DNA from: Pseudomonadales bacterium
Lineage (GTDB): Bacteria; Pseudomonadota; Gammaproteobacteria; Pseudomonadales; Azotimanducaceae
Direction: 5' to 3'
DNA length: 64,000 nt
Assembly (NCBI GenBank): GCA_028285415.1
Contig: JANQPF010000002.1
Span: 62,001 to 126,000, forward strand
Positions 40,713 through 49,097 of this stretch are shown piece by piece. The first letter of the stretch is position 1. Each line of letters begins with the position of its first letter. Under the pieces are notes generated by a model. It was not told the DNA's origin. It was given only the letters and a program-made list of their open reading frames with translations, and did no database searches. The translations under genes were made by a program, and so were the position numbers.

Positions 40713-43700
40713 ATGGCTGACCAGACGGCTTTGGACGACTTTCCGCGCGAAGATCTGCTGAACCTGCTGCACGTAGCTGAGGCCATGTTTGCAACCAGCC
40801 GGGACCGTCGCAACCTGCTTGTGGGTCTTGGCCTCACTGCAGAAATGGGTGAACAACAACAAGGTGCTGCTGCCCGGCCGGGTTTGTCCGGGCAGGATCG
40901 CGAAAGCCTGCGTGCGCTGGTCGAGTCCGAGCGCCAGCCCTCCCAGGATACCTCCCAGGATGGCAGCGTGCTCGCCGTGCGAGCGCGCGGCGATGAGAAC
41001 TTCGCGGGACCGCCGAAATCTGTCATCGCCAGGCGCGACCCACCCCGTAGGGATGCGGCGCGCACAGGGCCGGTTGTTGAGCTGGCGGAGCCCGAGTCCG
41101 GCGCGCGACAACCTTCGGCTGCTCGTTTCGCGAGCGAATTGGTTGACCTGCTGGCGCACCCGGCTTATGCCGACACCGCCGTGACGCTCGCCCGCCGGGC
41201 GATTCGCGAGCTGGGCGGGGATGCTACCGAACGTTGGGCGGACTTGTTGGACACCCTTGAAGTATTGCAGCGGCGCCATCAACCGGTTGAGCTCGATCTC
41301 GGGACGCGCAGCGAATGGATCGATTTCAAGATACTGCACCAGTATTCGTTGACGGATCGTTTTTTTGGGCGGCAGGACTCGCTGGACCAACTCGACGAAT
41401 GGGCCACGACTGGTACAAGCGATGCCGTAAGGTGCATCTGTGCGCTCGGCGGTGGCGGCAAGAGCGCACTCGCCTGGCAATGGGTGAGCAAGAGCGTGCC
41501 AACATTGCAGCACCTCGGCTACCAGGGTGCGTTCTGGTGCAGTTTCTACGAGAAGGATTTCAACTTCGACGAGTTCCTGCGCCGCGCACTGGCTTTCTGC
41601 GGACAGCTGGATGACGCCGATGTTGACACGATGCCGCGCGCCGTCGTCGAGGCACGGCTGATTGAAGCGCTGGAAAAAGGCCGCTTCATGCTCGTGCTGG
41701 ACGGCCTCGAACGGCTGATGAACGGTTATGCCGCGATTGCCGACCGGGCAGTGGACCCTGAGGGATTGCAAGCCACCGAACAGGCTGCGGACGTCACGCG
41801 AAGCGATCGCATGATGGTCGACACGCGGGATGGCGCATTTCTCGTCAAGCTGACAGGACTCACGGTATCGCGGGTTCTGATCACAACGCGCCTGGCGCCA
41901 GCTGACCTCGAACAATGGGAGGAGGACGGCAGTTCTGGCATGCCTCTCCCGCACGTGGTGTTTACGGAGCTGTCCGGACTCCGGCCCGAGGACGCGGCGG
42001 CTTTGTGGAAGAGCATCGTGCCGGACGACGACATTGCTGAGGACCTTGAAGCGGTGTTCCACTTCTGTGGCTTCCACCCGTTGGTGATCTCGATTCTGGC
42101 GCGCTCCGTGGCCCACGCCGGAGTCACGTGGCCAGAGTGGCGGCAGATGGAACCGCACCGCGACTTCCAGGTAGATCAGAACGCGTCCGAGGCAGCCGTG
42201 CGGTCGTACGTAATCGGGGTGTGCATGCGTGATCTCAGTGAGCGGTCGTATGACCTCCTGGGATTTTTGACCAGCACCGGCAAACCGATGGTGCTGGAGG
42301 ACCTGACCGATCTGGCGCTGCTTGGTTCGGAAGTCTCCGGCAACGGCCGTTGGACAGAGCCCGAACAGGTGGTCCGTCAGCTGAGTACGCTCCTGGACCT
42401 CGGCATGATCGGCAAAGCCACGCCTCGCGATGGCGTTACGGAATACGATGCCCATCCGGTGGTTCGCGCGCAGGTTTGGGAACTTCTGACCGACCCGAAC
42501 CGGGAGCGATTCCTGGAGCATGCGTTTTCCGGCCTTGCTGCGGTTCCCGATCGACGCGTGCCCGGAGTGGACGAGCTTGGCAACCATATTGCCATATACA
42601 ATTTGCTGGTTCGCAGCCATCAGCTCGACCGTGCATGGGAACTTTTCAGCCGGTACCTGTGGCCGCCCTTACGCCAGCACAACGAAAACCTCAAGTTGCG
42701 TGGCCTGATCACGCAGCTGATGCCGGAGAAGAACGTACTGGAACTGTTGCCGTTGAGGTCGCGCCGCGCGCAGGCTGATGCGGCCCGCAGCCTGGGCGAT
42801 CTGCTGTTGGAGGCCGGTGCGAGTGACGACTCGGACATGTTGCTGCGCTGGTGCGGAGCGATATGCCTGCAGATTGGTGACCCCATGGGTTTCCTGTACG
42901 CGTCCCATGCGCGGGCATGGCGCACATTGTATGCCGGGCAGCTCTTCGAGACCGAGGTTGCCCTGCGCCAGATGAAAACCCAGGCACTCGCGTTTAGCGC
43001 ACTCGAGTTGCGCGCCACCATAGACAGTTGGATTGGGATCCTGCTGGCGCTCAGGGGCGAAAAAGCGGACGCTGAAGCGTTTTTCAACGCCGCTCGCGGG
43101 ATCACGTTCTCCGACCGATGGTGGATTCAATGCCAGGCCGAGGGCCTGGTGTATCTAGAGGATTTTGATGGGGCTCTGCGTGCGCTGGAGCAACTCCACG
43201 GCGGTCCTGGCGGAGACGAAGAAGGTGATGCCATGCAGGCGGCATGGGAAAAGCTGACCCAGGGTATGGCGCTCCTGCAGGCCGGTGACGAGGTCGGCGC
43301 GCTGGATGCTTTGTCAGCGGCCAATGTCAGCGCAAAACGCGCGGAGTACGTGGTCATTCAGTGTTTTGCCTTACCGTGCATCGCCGAGATTGAGCTCGCC
43401 AACGGTGCGGTAGCACGCGCCGAGGAGGCGCTCGCGATTTATCGGAAACTCGACCCCCACAACCGGTTTGTGCTGAGCGCCACCCATGCTGAGCGTGTGC
43501 TGGCGCGGTGTCATTTGAAGCGGGGAGATATTGCCGGCGCCCGCGCCCATGCTGAGTCTGCCTACACCCTCGCGGCGTGTGACGGGCCACCGTTTGTATA
43601 CGACGCCAGTTTGCGTCGGGCGTTACAAGTGTTGGATGAGTGTGGCGCATACGTGCCGGCCACGCAGTCGACTCTGGAGCCTCAATGGCGGGAGCTGTTG

Positions 43701-46430
43701 AGTCACCTCGAGGAAGACGAATCCCGGTTGATCGAAGCTATCCGACGAGTGGAGTTTGCACGGGCCACCGCGGATATGCCGGACGACGAGGCGCTGCGCA
43801 AAGTGGCGTTGGCTCGGGCCCAGATTATCAGCCAGGCGGAGCCCGCCGATCGAGACTGGTGGCACGGGATCACCGCAGGTCACGCCGCGGTCAGGGAAAT
43901 CCTGACAGACGAGCTGGTGCAGCTTCAGACAGATCTGGCCACTTTCCGCGCTGCGTTTGACGCAAGCCCGCACAAATCGATTGCGGTGGTGTTCCGCGAG
44001 CTGGCCGCCAAACGCGTGATCGGCACGAGCCACCATCCGATGCAGGTACGCGGTCTGGATACAGGTGCAACTACCCGATGGCTTGCTGGATCGGATGCGC
44101 ACGTTACAGCCTTGCATGACTTCATGGAGACCGAACACGCCTTGCGCATGGCTCATCCGTTTCTTGCCAGCGGGTTTGAAGAAGAAGATGTTGCCGCGTT
44201 CCTCGCCGATCACAAGCGACGCATTGCGGTAGCCGATGACGAACTCGGCCGCGAATGGTGGGACATGCTGGAAGAAGCGAGCGAGCCCCTGCATATGCTG
44301 GTCCTTGCTGCCAGCGTGTTACGCGAGCAGGCAACACTGGCTGAGGTGGTGAGCGAGATTGCGGTGGATGCGGACCATCTCACGTTGTCGCGCGGTCTAA
44401 CTTACGGATTCCAAGCGCTGCTCACCCGCCGCGAAATTGAACGCCTGGAGTCGCGGCGCATCTCCAGAACTGAAGGCCTTGGCCGGTTGGAGGTCCTGTT
44501 GCGTCTGCAGGACGTCAAACTACAGCTCGGCTGGGTGGAAACGACAGACGAAACGCGTGATTTCTGGACAGAGATCGAACAAACCAACGAAAGCCAGCCG
44601 GAGAGGGTCTTACGTCTTGCGGAAGAATTGGCCCGGCGCCGAGCTACCCTCAGCGAGTTTCACGACGGCTACCTGGAAAGTCCTACAGACAATATCCAGG
44701 CCAGCCTCGCGTACCTCGACTACCGACGGTTACGTGGCGAAACGTGGGACGGCAGTCAGCCCTGGCCGGAGGACGTCGTGTCGGAACGATGGGCATATGA
44801 AAGTGCACCACCAACCTTCACAGATACGAGTGACCTTTCATCCAATCAAGTGAGTGGTCGCATCACCATCCTACAGAACCGTGTGGGTTGGGACGAAGAG
44901 AGCGAGACCGTACAGGCGTGGTGGCGGGAGGTGGTGGAAAATGTGGCGCCGGAGGTTGCGCTACGCGCGCTGGAAGAGGTGGATGCGCGGCGCGCAAAGT
45001 TGTCACATCTGCGTAATGGTCACATCGACGGTGCCACGGACAACCTGGTAGCGGGCGTCGCGTACATGGACTTCACCTTGCTTAAGCTGGCTGATGACCG
45101 GTTGGCGGGAGAACGCGCTGACATGTACAACCGACAGGGTAACGCGTTATACGAAGATGGACGTTACCTGGAAGCGACCAACAGCTACGAGTCAGCGATC
45201 AAGGCAAAGCCGGCGGTTACGTATTACACCAATCTCGCGGGTGCGTGGGAGATGGTTGATGACCGCCTAGCCGTCGAGGCGTTGCGCCAGGCCATCACAT
45301 CACTGGAACGCGGGCTGGAACGGTTTCCGGAAGCCGAGGGACTACGTTCTGCGCTGGCGGCCACCGAGCTCAAGGGTCGGTTGGCGGAGCGAGGTGGGTT
45401 GCCGAACGTCGCGTCGTCGCGGATGTACCCTATGGTCACGCCTGTTGCGCTCGAAGTCGCGGGTGACCTTATTCCGTACGCAGAAGAAAATCCTGACACT
45501 GAACGGCCGAACCTGCTTGGCGTTTTGCCGGCCATGCGGGAGCGCATATTGACGGACATGGGTGTCAAAGTCCCGGGAGCCCGGGTGCGCGGGAATGAGA
45601 GTGACCTGACGGACGGTACCTACATCATCATGCTTGACGAGGTGCCGATCGTATCCGGCCATGTGCCGCTGGAGTTCGTCTTTGTTACAACGCCGCACGA
45701 ACGGCTGAGCGAGCTGGGTATCGAGTTCGACGATGCGGTTGATCCAGCCACGCTCGAGCCGGGGGCGTGGATTGCGCGCGAGGACGCCAACCAGCTGGAG
45801 GGTGAGTCTTTGGATGTGGTCGGCTACATCATCCGCCATCTCGAAGCGGTTCTCCGAAGCAATCTGGCGATGTTCGTTGGACGCCAGGAAATCATCATGA
45901 TGCTGGAAAACGTCTGGAGCGAGGCGGCTAAGCGTATCGCCGAGGACGCAACACTGCTGTCCCGGTTTGTACGCGTGTTGAAAAGCCTCGTCGGAGAACT
46001 CGTCCCGATTGGCAATCTCGAGCCAATCCTGGAGATCTTCCTGGAGGCGACGTCGCAGGAGTGGGGGATGGATGTGCTGATGGAAACCATCAGGACGCAA
46101 CCTGCGATCATTCCTTTGCTCCCGGCTAACCAACCGGGGACTCGTTTTCTGCAGTTCGAGCGGGCGCAGGAACGGATGTTGCGAGGCGCGCTAAGGCCAC
46201 TGGGTGATGAGTATTATCTTGCTCTGGAGCCGGAGGTGACACAGGACCTTTTAGCGGCGGTACGCAATGAAGTCGTCGGCGATGAACCGATGGGAATCCT
46301 CGTCGAGGATCCCACACTGCGCCGTTATGTACGCAGTCTTGTCCAACTGGAGTTTCCGCGATTACATGTGCTGGCGTTGTCGGAACTGGCTGATGCCGGT
46401 GTTACCCCAACCAGGTTGAATCCCGATTGA
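40713..46430 (+). CDS. giant STAND NTPase with C-terminal FlhA/SctV-C-like domain
   Basis: The 1905-residue protein starts with a helical ~35-residue segment (FPREDLLNLLHVAEAMF) and a second helical module (~145-190), which may be effector-associated adaptor domains. A STAND NTPase follows: GGGGKSALAW near 246, LVLDGLERL near 325, LITTRLAP near 392. Then come TPR-like helices, four degenerate repeats each opening with a WW/FW pair (near 1047, 1181, 1283, 1402), and one clear TPR (YNRQGNALYEDGRYLEA). From about 1570 to the end it resembles the cytoplasmic domain of FlhA/SctV: LLGVLPAMRERILTDMGVKV, ARVRGNESDLTDGTYIIML, VVGYIIRHLEAVLRSNLAMF followed by VGRQE, LVPIGNLEPILEIFLE, and LRRYVRSLVQLEFPRLHVLA. 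It is a likely sensor/scaffold; partners are the adjacent gene products. Confidence 0.85.
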   Translation: MADQTALDDFPREDLLNLLHVAEAMFATSRDRRNLLVGLGLTAEMGEQQQGAAARPGLSGQDRESLRALVESERQPSQDTSQDGSVLAVRARGDENFAGPPKSVIARRDPPRRDAARTGPVVELAEPESGARQPSAARFASELVDLLAHPAYADTAVTLARRAIRELGGDATERWADLLDTLEVLQRRHQPVELDLGTRSEWIDFKILHQYSLTDRFFGRQDSLDQLDEWATTGTSDAVRCICALGGGGKSALAWQWVSKSVPTLQHLGYQGAFWCSFYEKDFNFDEFLRRALAFCGQLDDADVDTMPRAVVEARLIEALEKGRFMLVLDGLERLMNGYAAIADRAVDPEGLQATEQAADVTRSDRMMVDTRDGAFLVKLTGLTVSRVLITTRLAPADLEQWEEDGSSGMPLPHVVFTELSGLRPEDAAALWKSIVPDDDIAEDLEAVFHFCGFHPLVISILARSVAHAGVTWPEWRQMEPHRDFQVDQNASEAAVRSYVIGVCMRDLSERSYDLLGFLTSTGKPMVLEDLTDLALLGSEVSGNGRWTEPEQVVRQLSTLLDLGMIGKATPRDGVTEYDAHPVVRAQVWELLTDPNRERFLEHAFSGLAAVPDRRVPGVDELGNHIAIYNLLVRSHQLDRAWELFSRYLWPPLRQHNENLKLRGLITQLMPEKNVLELLPLRSRRAQADAARSLGDLLLEAGASDDSDMLLRWCGAICLQIGDPMGFLYASHARAWRTLYAGQLFETEVALRQMKTQALAFSALELRATIDSWIGILLALRGEKADAEAFFNAARGITFSDRWWIQCQAEGLVYLEDFDGALRALEQLHGGPGGDEEGDAMQAAWEKLTQGMALLQAGDEVGALDALSAANVSAKRAEYVVIQCFALPCIAEIELANGAVARAEEALAIYRKLDPHNRFVLSATHAERVLARCHLKRGDIAGARAHAESAYTLAACDGPPFVYDASLRRALQVLDECGAYVPATQSTLEPQWRELLSHLEEDESRLIEAIRRVEFARATADMPDDEALRKVALARAQIISQAEPADRDWWHGITAGHAAVREILTDELVQLQTDLATFRAAFDASPHKSIAVVFRELAAKRVIGTSHHPMQVRGLDTGATTRWLAGSDAHVTALHDFMETEHALRMAHPFLASGFEEEDVAAFLADHKRRIAVADDELGREWWDMLEEASEPLHMLVLAASVLREQATLAEVVSEIAVDADHLTLSRGLTYGFQALLTRREIERLESRRISRTEGLGRLEVLLRLQDVKLQLGWVETTDETRDFWTEIEQTNESQPERVLRLAEELARRRATLSEFHDGYLESPTDNIQASLAYLDYRRLRGETWDGSQPWPEDVVSERWAYESAPPTFTDTSDLSSNQVSGRITILQNRVGWDEESETVQAWWREVVENVAPEVALRALEEVDARRAKLSHLRNGHIDGATDNLVAGVAYMDFTLLKLADDRLAGERADMYNRQGNALYEDGRYLEATNSYESAIKAKPAVTYYTNLAGAWEMVDDRLAVEALRQAITSLERGLERFPEAEGLRSALAATELKGRLAERGGLPNVASSRMYPMVTPVALEVAGDLIPYAEENPDTERPNLLGVLPAMRERILTDMGVKVPGARVRGNESDLTDGTYIIMLDEVPIVSGHVPLEFVFVTTPHERLSELGIEFDDAVDPATLEPGAWIAREDANQLEGESLDVVGYIIRHLEAVLRSNLAMFVGRQEIIMMLENVWSEAAKRIAEDATLLSRFVRVLKSLVGELVPIGNLEPILEIFLEATSQEWGMDVLMETIRTQPAIIPLLPANQPGTRFLQFERAQERMLRGALRPLGDEYYLALEPEVTQDLLAAVRNEVVGDEPMGILVEDPTLRRYVRSLVQLEFPRLHVLALSELADAGVTPTRLNPD

Positions 46431-48523
46431 CTTATTCCGTATCCCTCTTATGCGAAGTGGACGGCGGGGCGACACCCGACCAGAGCTCGGCTGTTTTGCG
46501 AACTTCGATCCGGGAACTGGCGTTGCTGGGTGAAGACCTTGCGCTTGATTTCGACGTGACGGTAGAGGTGCGCGCGAGTGCGGACACGCCGCCAGCAAGA
46601 CACCACACGCGACCAGGGTTCCGACTGTTCTTGGACGATATTGCGCTGCAATCGCGGCCTGCGAACGACTCCCTGGCAAGCGGTGTTGCGGAAACCCTCC
46701 ACCTGCACGCGCCCGTGCTGGTCGGCGAGGCAGTAGCGCAACACCTGTGGCGGGAGTGGGACGGCGTCGGCGACGCGCCAGTGGATTGGCAGATGCTCCT
46801 ACAACGCCTCGTGCGGATGCGTGTGCGGCCTGACCGGCTCGCCGCGGTACCAGCTGAATGGGACAACCTATCGAGCGATGGGGTATTTGAGGAGGCGCTG
46901 AACGAAGCAGCGCGAGCCGTCAATGTGTATGTCCACCCATCGCGCCGTGGTGACGTCGAACCTGCGTTTCCACGTGGAGCCGAAGGGGCCGCGGCGACGA
47001 TGATTGACGGACTTTTCTACGAACTCGGGATACATGTCGGGGAATGCAGGATTGTGGACGACGTTGGTCTTGATCCGGGTGTTTTCCGCGTGAGCATCAA
47101 CGACATTCGATCACCGCCAATGCACCTGATCGGGTCGGATGAACGTCTGGTTAACGACACGGTTGACCGGCTTACGTTGCTGAACATTCGTGGTGAAGAA
47201 GCGGTTAATCCCGCCGACGGTTCTGAGTGGGCGGTTATTCCGTCGGAACATGCAAGTATCGCAGAACAATCAGGGCTGACCTTATGGAATCCCGGTGAAT
47301 ACGTTGTGCTTGGTTTGTCGGCCAGACTGCGGCAAGCAGCACCGGCGCTTCTGACGGCCGATGTCCTGAGATTCCTGCTCGATAAGTTGCGCGGATCCAG
47401 CCCCGCGTTGGTCGCCCACGTCGAAGAGACGATTGGAGTCACGCGCCTCGGGTCGATTCTACGATGTCTGCTCGATGAAGAGATCAATGTCCGTAACCTG
47501 CGGGAGATCATCGACAACTTCGATCTGGTGGCACCGTTGCCAGTGCAACCTATCCCACTGGCAACGCACATTGTATTCAGTGGCACTTACGCTGCGTTCC
47601 AGTCTGTTTCCCCACCACCCCAGAACGGTGAGGACAGCGAGGATCGCATGACAGCTGAAGGGCTGCGGATGGTGATGAAGCGCTATATCTCGTACAAGTA
47701 CACGCGCGGCGGTAATACGTTGGTAGTGTATTTGCTCGAACCAACCATCGAATCGAGGCTGCGCGACGCGGGGCACTGGTTCCCGGGCGAGGTTGATGAA
47801 TTCCTGTCGGCGGTGCGGGAAGAGGTAGGTTCACTTCCGCCGACGGCTCAGAAACCTGTCATTTTGACCACGGAAGAAATTCGTCGCACAACGCGCGAAC
47901 TGGTAGCCGCGGAGTTTCCCTATCTGGCAGTTCTGTCCTACCAGGAATTGTCTCCCGACATGAACATACAGCCGATTGCCCGAATCACATCGGATGACTG
48001 GCCTTATTCAACCACGGCCCTGCTTGAGCTGGCGTACAACTTTCAGCCGGAGGCAATCGTTGAGCCAGGCTTGCGCGTGATGGGGGACGCCCCGGAAGCT
48101 TTGCACCAGGTTGCCGAATTGCTCGATGCGAAACGCGGCGAGATACTGGAACGACTTGTCAGCACCTTGGTGCGGCTTCAGAGGACGATGCCGCAACCGT
48201 TGGCGGAGGCCCTTGCATCCCCGTTTCTGGACGCCTATCTCGAGTTGCTGGTGGCCGATCGGAGTGACAGTTACAGTGCCTGTTTGCAACAAATCCTACC
48301 GTTGCTTGCAAAAAGGCGCATCACTCCGTCGGATCTACTGCGTTTGCCGTTTGCTATCAGCCAGCAAGTCCGCCTCACGCTCGCGGAAGTGATGGTAGAA
48401 ACAGGGGAAGGTGTTGCAGCTCTCAACGCGCACCTCGACAGGGTTGATGGCACCGCAGAGCAGATTCTGCAGCTGACCGTTGACCAGGCTTTTCGTTCAC
48501 GATTCCAAGAGACGACCCAATGA
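46427..48523 (+). CDS. soluble FlhA/SctV cytoplasmic-domain-like protein
   Basis: The start TTG overlaps the stop of the STAND gene by 4 bases (TTGA), indicating translational coupling. The 698-residue protein lacks transmembrane helices. Residues ~195-525 follow the FlhA/SctV C-domain: YELGIHVGECRIVDD, FRVSINDI, EWAVIPSEHAS, LLTADVLRFLLDKLRGSSPA, ETIGVTRLGSILRCLLDEEI, INVRNLREIIDNFDL, MVMKRYISYKYTRGG, and PVILTTEEIRRTTRELVAAE with FPYLAVLSYQELSPDMNIQP. The N-terminal ~190 residues and the C-terminal ~170 residues are helical/mixed and unrecognised. FlhA-C normally forms a nonameric ring receiving chaperone-substrate complexes; here it may build an oligomeric platform without secretion. Confidence 0.8.
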   Translation: MTYSVSLLCEVDGGATPDQSSAVLRTSIRELALLGEDLALDFDVTVEVRASADTPPARHHTRPGFRLFLDDIALQSRPANDSLASGVAETLHLHAPVLVGEAVAQHLWREWDGVGDAPVDWQMLLQRLVRMRVRPDRLAAVPAEWDNLSSDGVFEEALNEAARAVNVYVHPSRRGDVEPAFPRGAEGAAATMIDGLFYELGIHVGECRIVDDVGLDPGVFRVSINDIRSPPMHLIGSDERLVNDTVDRLTLLNIRGEEAVNPADGSEWAVIPSEHASIAEQSGLTLWNPGEYVVLGLSARLRQAAPALLTADVLRFLLDKLRGSSPALVAHVEETIGVTRLGSILRCLLDEEINVRNLREIIDNFDLVAPLPVQPIPLATHIVFSGTYAAFQSVSPPPQNGEDSEDRMTAEGLRMVMKRYISYKYTRGGNTLVVYLLEPTIESRLRDAGHWFPGEVDEFLSAVREEVGSLPPTAQKPVILTTEEIRRTTRELVAAEFPYLAVLSYQELSPDMNIQPIARITSDDWPYSTTALLELAYNFQPEAIVEPGLRVMGDAPEALHQVAELLDAKRGEILERLVSTLVRLQRTMPQPLAEALASPFLDAYLELLVADRSDSYSACLQQILPLLAKRRITPSDLLRLPFAISQQVRLTLAEVMVETGEGVAALNAHLDRVDGTAEQILQLTVDQAFRSRFQETTQ

Positions 48524-49041
48524 ACATACAGCTTTTCAATTTTCTCGAGGACTACAACACCCAGATCGTCAATCTCGTGACAGGCAAGGTCAAACGCGCC
48601 AAACCGGGCTATGCTGAGATGTCTGACGATGCGGTGCGAACGCTTGTTGAACATCTGCTCGATGGCTATATCGACCTTCTGGTGACCGGGCAGACGGATT
48701 CGCTGGACAAGCTTTTTCGAATGGTTTCGCGCATTGTCGTTGCCAGGGGTGCGAAGTACAGCGACGTGTTTGAGCTGCCGTTGGTCATGGGTAGCGTAAT
48801 TCGACGCTTGCTGGCAGAGGAGTACTCAGACTTGCAAGCCGAGGATGGCATCAGCAAGTTCAATGCGGCACTTGAGCAGTCTGAATCTACCGCGCAAAGA
48901 GCAGCCGGGAGCTTTCTAGACATGTTTCAGAAACACGTCGACGAACGCATAGACGCGCACAATGAATACCTGCGCAAAAGCGAGGCTGAGTTTGGCGTGA
49001 ATCTGTCGGAGTTTGTCATCGATCCAGCTGCGGAGGGTTGA
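48520..49041 (+). CDS. RsbRD-N-like four-helix protein
   Basis: The 173-residue protein overlaps the preceding gene by ATGA. Its core (GYAEMSDDAVRTLVEHLLDG, YIDLLVTGQTDSLDKLF, RIVVARGAKYSDVFELPLVM, RRLLAEEY) matches the helical N-terminal sensor domain of RsbR/RsbRD-type stressosome co-antagonists, with non-haem globin-like topology. The C-terminal ~60 residues form an amphipathic helix (AGSFLDMFQKHVDERIDAHN). No STAS domain is present. It probably works as a sensor or adaptor for the upstream STAND/FlhA-like proteins. It is the last gene of the four-gene operon. Confidence 0.65.
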   Translation: MNIQLFNFLEDYNTQIVNLVTGKVKRAKPGYAEMSDDAVRTLVEHLLDGYIDLLVTGQTDSLDKLFRMVSRIVVARGAKYSDVFELPLVMGSVIRRLLAEEYSDLQAEDGISKFNAALEQSESTAQRAAGSFLDMFQKHVDERIDAHNEYLRKSEAEFGVNLSEFVIDPAAEG

Positions 49042-49048
49042 TTGCTCC

Positions 49049-49087
49049 CACACCGCGTGCCGTGACGATCGAGATTCTCGCGGTGTG
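49049..49087. terminator. perfect 9-bp inverted repeat between convergent genes
   Basis: CACACCGCG (49049-49057) and CGCGGTGTG (49079-49087) are exact reverse complements, lying between two convergent stop codons (49041 and 49098). Position suggests a bidirectional transcription end. The 21-nt loop and lack of a T-tract make it a weak intrinsic terminator. Confidence 0.4.
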
Positions 49088-49097
49088 CCTGCGGAAG

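Noticed and set aside
40689-42620. 643-codon minus-strand frame opposite the STAND gene
   Set aside because: The + strand frame carries clear P-loop and Walker B motifs; the opposite frame shows no domain.
40713-48523. Flagellar or type III secretion export gate
   Set aside because: Only the cytoplasmic FlhA/SctV-like part is present, without transmembrane helices, and no other export-apparatus gene is in the window.
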